A stretch of DNA of 8,720 nt from CAXTTV01 sp964247295 (GTDB lineage: Bacteria > Chloroflexota > Ktedonobacteria > Ktedonobacterales > Ktedonobacteraceae), in the NCBI GenBank assembly GCA_964247295.1, contig CAXTTV010000200.1, positions 1 to 8,720 of the forward strand. The letters are read 5' to 3'. Within the stretch, counting starts at the first letter, position 1, and each line of letters opens with the position of its first letter. Both the position numbers and the translations under genes were made by a program. Under the pieces are notes generated by a model, which saw only the letters and a list, made by a program, of their open reading frames with translations, did no database searches and had not been told where the DNA came from. Positions 7,275 through 8,720 of this stretch are shown here, in pieces.

Positions 7275-8290
7275 CAGTCAAGCACCTGCTTCACGCTATA
7301 CTCCTCACCCCGCTGGAAGGCATAGTGCCGGATCATCTCACTTTGCAAGCCAGCCAGAATGAACTGGACACCAAAGATCATCAGCAGAATACCGACAAAC
7401 AAAAGGGGCGACGTGTGAATAGGCTCATAGGGCGGGTTAAAGCGGCTACGCAGAACCACGAAAATATCAACCACAATTCCCATCATAAAGGTCCAGAAGC
7501 CCATCGGGCCGAACAATCGCAGTGGAGTTCGTAAAAACGAAGTCAAAAACAAAACGTTCAGTAGATCGATCAGGCCCTGAGCGAAGCGTCTGGCCCCAAA
7601 TTTCGAGACGCCAAACTTCCGAGGGTGATGCTTTACTTTAATCTCGGTAACTTTGAAGCCCCTCCACTGCGCCATTACTGGTACAAAGCGATGAAAGTCA
7701 CCATACAATTTCATATGACTATCGAGAATCACCTCGCGACGATAAGCCTTAAAGCCATTATTGATATCGTGCAGACGCACTCCGGTCGCGACATTAACTA
7801 GCTTATTAAAAACGCGTGAAGGAAAGGTTTTATGAATCGGGTCCAGGCGCGGGAACTTCCAACCGGAAACCAGATCATACCCCTCATCCAGCTTTTCCAG
7901 GTAGCGTGGTAGCTCTTCGGGATCGTCCTGAAGATCGCCATCCATGGTAAAGACGACCTGACCACGACAAAGCTCAAAACCCGCCACCAGGGCCGGGGTT
8001 TTTCCAAAATTGCGGCGGAAGCGGATCACATGTACCACTCCCTTGTTTTCTATGTACAGACGCTTTAGCACATTGAATGTACCATCGGTACTACCATCAT
8101 CTACAAAAATAACTTCGTAGGTATATCCAAGAGTCTTTAATTTAGTTGAAAGCTTCTCATAAAGCATTTCAACATTCTGCTCTTCATTCATCACTGGGAC
8201 CACAACGGAGAGAGCGACATCCGCTGCCGTCAATGTCGCAAATAACGAATCAGTCTCTGTGACTGTTGATATAATATCTGTCTGTTGCAT
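7274..8290 (-). CDS. Family 2 glycosyltransferase, polyprenyl-phosphate sugar synthase (GtrB/DPMS-like)
   Basis: This 338-aa enzyme has a cytoplasmic GT-A domain followed by two membrane helices, the layout of GtrB, CsbB and ArnC-like polyprenyl-phosphate glycosyltransferases. Motifs in order: VVVPVMNEE (29-37), FVDDGSTDG (62-70, nucleotide binding), RNFGKTPALVAGF (93-105), DGDLQDDP (117-124, metal-binding Asp pair), HDINNGFKAYRREV (174-187) and HPRKFGVSKFG (222-232). Hydrophobic helices lie near 261-280 and 294-316. The expected product is an undecaprenyl- or other polyprenyl-phosphate hexose; the sugar cannot be told from sequence. Start ATG 8290 is chosen because GGAGA (8304-8300) lies 9 nt upstream. 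The in-frame ATG at 8332 has no SD and would sit only about 16 nt from the predicted transcription start. This is the first gene of the leftward operon, and its stop TGA overlaps the next ATG. Confidence 0.93.
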   Translation of the reverse strand: MQQTDIISTVTETDSLFATLTAADVALSVVVPVMNEEQNVEMLYEKLSTKLKTLGYTYEVIFVDDGSTDGTFNVLKRLYIENKGVVHVIRFRRNFGKTPALVAGFELCRGQVVFTMDGDLQDDPEELPRYLEKLDEGYDLVSGWKFPRLDPIHKTFPSRVFNKLVNVATGVRLHDINNGFKAYRREVILDSHMKLYGDFHRFVPVMAQWRGFKVTEIKVKHHPRKFGVSKFGARRFAQGLIDLLNVLFLTSFLRTPLRLFGPMGFWTFMMGIVVDIFVVLRSRFNPPYEPIHTSPLLFVGILLMIFGVQFILAGLQSEMIRHYAFQRGEEYSVKQVLD

Positions 8291-8299
8291 ACCTTGTGA

Positions 8300-8304
8300 T
8301 CTCC
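8300..8304 (-). promoter_or_regulatory. Shine-Dalgarno site deciding the GT2 start
   Basis: The minus strand reads GGAGA (in GATGGAGATCAC), 9 nt before ATG 8290. The alternative ATG at 8332 lacks any purine-rich SD in the preceding 20 nt. Confidence 0.6.
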
Positions 8305-8354
8305 ATCTTTGCCGTGTGGTAATAAAGACCATTCTGGCCGTTCAATCGCGGCTC

Positions 8355-8363
8355 ATTATAACA
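8355..8363 (-). promoter_or_regulatory. Extended -10 promoter of the glycosylation operon
   Basis: The minus strand reads TGTTATAAT, a perfect extended -10 element (TGn plus consensus TATAAT at 8360-8355). The -35 region 16-18 nt upstream is poor (TGGTCT or ATGGTC), as is usual for extended -10 promoters. Predicted transcription would start near 8348, giving a 5' leader of about 58 nt before ATG 8290. No regulator site is recognised. Confidence 0.55.
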
Positions 8364-8369
8364 TAATGC

Positions 8370-8552
8370 ATTCTATAGACCATAGCTGCTGGTACTTTGC
8401 GCTCCCTTCTCTGCTGATCTCAAGGGGGTGCACTTGCCTATTTGACCGATTAAAGTATACGACGCTTCTCCAGATCTACTTTGTGGTATCGCTCTCGGAT
8501 TTCTATAAGGGAAAAACGCCCTCAGGCTAGATTTTACACACGTCTATAGAAT
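8370..8552. repeat. 11-bp inverted repeat pair flanking 161 bp
   Basis: ATTCTATAGAC (8370-8380) recurs as its exact reverse complement GTCTATAGAAT (8542-8552). The match does not extend in either direction and there is no clear target-site duplication. It could be paired regulator sites around the promoter region, the ends of a small mobile remnant, or chance. The left copy overlaps the expected -35 region of the operon promoter. Confidence 0.4.
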
Positions 8553-8594
8553 ACTGCCTTTAACAAAACTTCTACATTTCAAACATATAAGCAG

Positions 8595-8606
8595 TACGTA
8601 TACGTA
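8595..8606. repeat. 12-bp perfect palindrome
   Basis: TACGTATACGTA is a perfect palindrome of alternating pyrimidine and purine, about 22 nt beyond the stop codon of the right-edge gene. No T-run follows, so it is not an intrinsic terminator. It may be a dimeric regulator site or chance. Confidence 0.4.
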
Positions 8607-8628
8607 GCCGTAATTAGCTATTACAATC

Positions 8629-8720
8629 TTATTTTTGATAGAAAGAGGCAAAAAGATCAGGTCGGTCGGAGGTAAGGGCGTCAACTCCCGCTGCCGCAAA
8701 GCGTTGGAGATCCTGGAGAT
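8629..8720 (-). CDS. C-terminal end of a probable glycerophosphodiester phosphodiesterase (partial)
   Basis: The minus-strand frame enters from the right edge and ends at TAA 8631-8629. It reads LQDLQRF, then AAAGVDALTSDRPDLF, then ASFYQK. The stretch AAGVDALTSDRPDLF matches the conserved end of GDPD-family TIM barrels, where GVDGIITDxPDL forms the last strand and helix. Such enzymes hydrolyse glycerophosphodiesters to glycerol 3-phosphate and an alcohol. The catalytic His and Glu residues would lie outside the window. The gene runs in the same direction as the operon, but a 296-nt gap with its own promoter separates them. About 30 residues are visible, so the family call is moderately sure. 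Confidence 0.68.
   Translation of the reverse strand, partial: LQDLQRFAAAGVDALTSDRPDLFASFYQK

Larger units (their letters stand above)
8333..8628. other. Intergenic region upstream of the glycosylation operon
   Basis: This 296-nt region carries the extended -10 promoter near its left end, an 11-bp inverted repeat pair (8370-8380 with 8542-8552), and a 12-bp perfect palindrome (8595-8606) just after the stop of the partial gene on the right. I found no convincing gene and no intrinsic terminator for the upstream gene. Confidence 0.5.

Noticed and set aside
8505..8532. GC-rich GCC/GGC followed by GTTTTT on the minus strand, as a terminator of the right-edge gene
   Set aside because: The stem is only 3 bp around a 4-nt loop, and it lies about 100 nt after the stop codon.

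Overview
The window is bacterial chromosome of roughly balanced base composition, with Shine-Dalgarno (SD) led genes and short intergenic gaps. The pairing of a DUF2079-type polytopic enzyme with a UPF0104/LPG-synthase-type membrane protein and a GtrB/DPMS-like GT2, plus several lineage-restricted unknowns, would fit a Chloroflexota (Ktedonobacteria-like) soil bacterium. That placement is inference from gene content only. I saw no tRNA, rRNA, CRISPR array, transposase or phage gene.

Left part (1-2439). The window opens with the first 11 codons of a leftward gene (1-35), identifiable by its strong SD. A gene-poor AT-rich stretch follows. Two rightward genes come next: a 140-aa protein of unknown function with one hydrophobic segment (505-927), and a membrane-anchored alpha/beta hydrolase of the proline iminopeptidase (S33) type with an intact Ser-Asp-His triad (1132-2439). 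Between these two lies a striking long inverted repeat (1028-1081), next to a candidate promoter.

Right part (2486-8363). Four leftward genes lie head to tail and look like one operon: GT2 glycosyltransferase (8290-7274), flippase-like LPG_synthase_TM protein (7274-6162), DUF2079 GT-C-like membrane protein (6169-3929) and a 447-aa soluble protein of unknown function (3878-2535). The first three are translationally coupled: a TGATG stop/start overlap, then an 8-nt overlap. An extended -10 promoter lies upstream (8355-8363). A textbook intrinsic terminator (2486-2516) closes the unit, facing the convergent hydrolase gene.

Working model (inference). The GT2 loads a sugar onto a polyprenyl phosphate at the cytoplasmic face. 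The LPG-type protein is a candidate for moving it across the membrane or assisting that step. The DUF2079 protein, a GT-C-like enzyme with a large C-terminal extracytoplasmic part, transfers it to an outside acceptor. This would parallel three-component transmembrane glycosylation systems such as GtrA/GtrB/Gtr or CsbB/GtcA/YfhO, with a different protein family in the flippase position. The fourth gene is the least explained part of the operon.

Right edge (8629-8720). This holds the last 30 or so codons of a leftward gene whose C-terminus resembles glycerophosphodiester phosphodiesterases.
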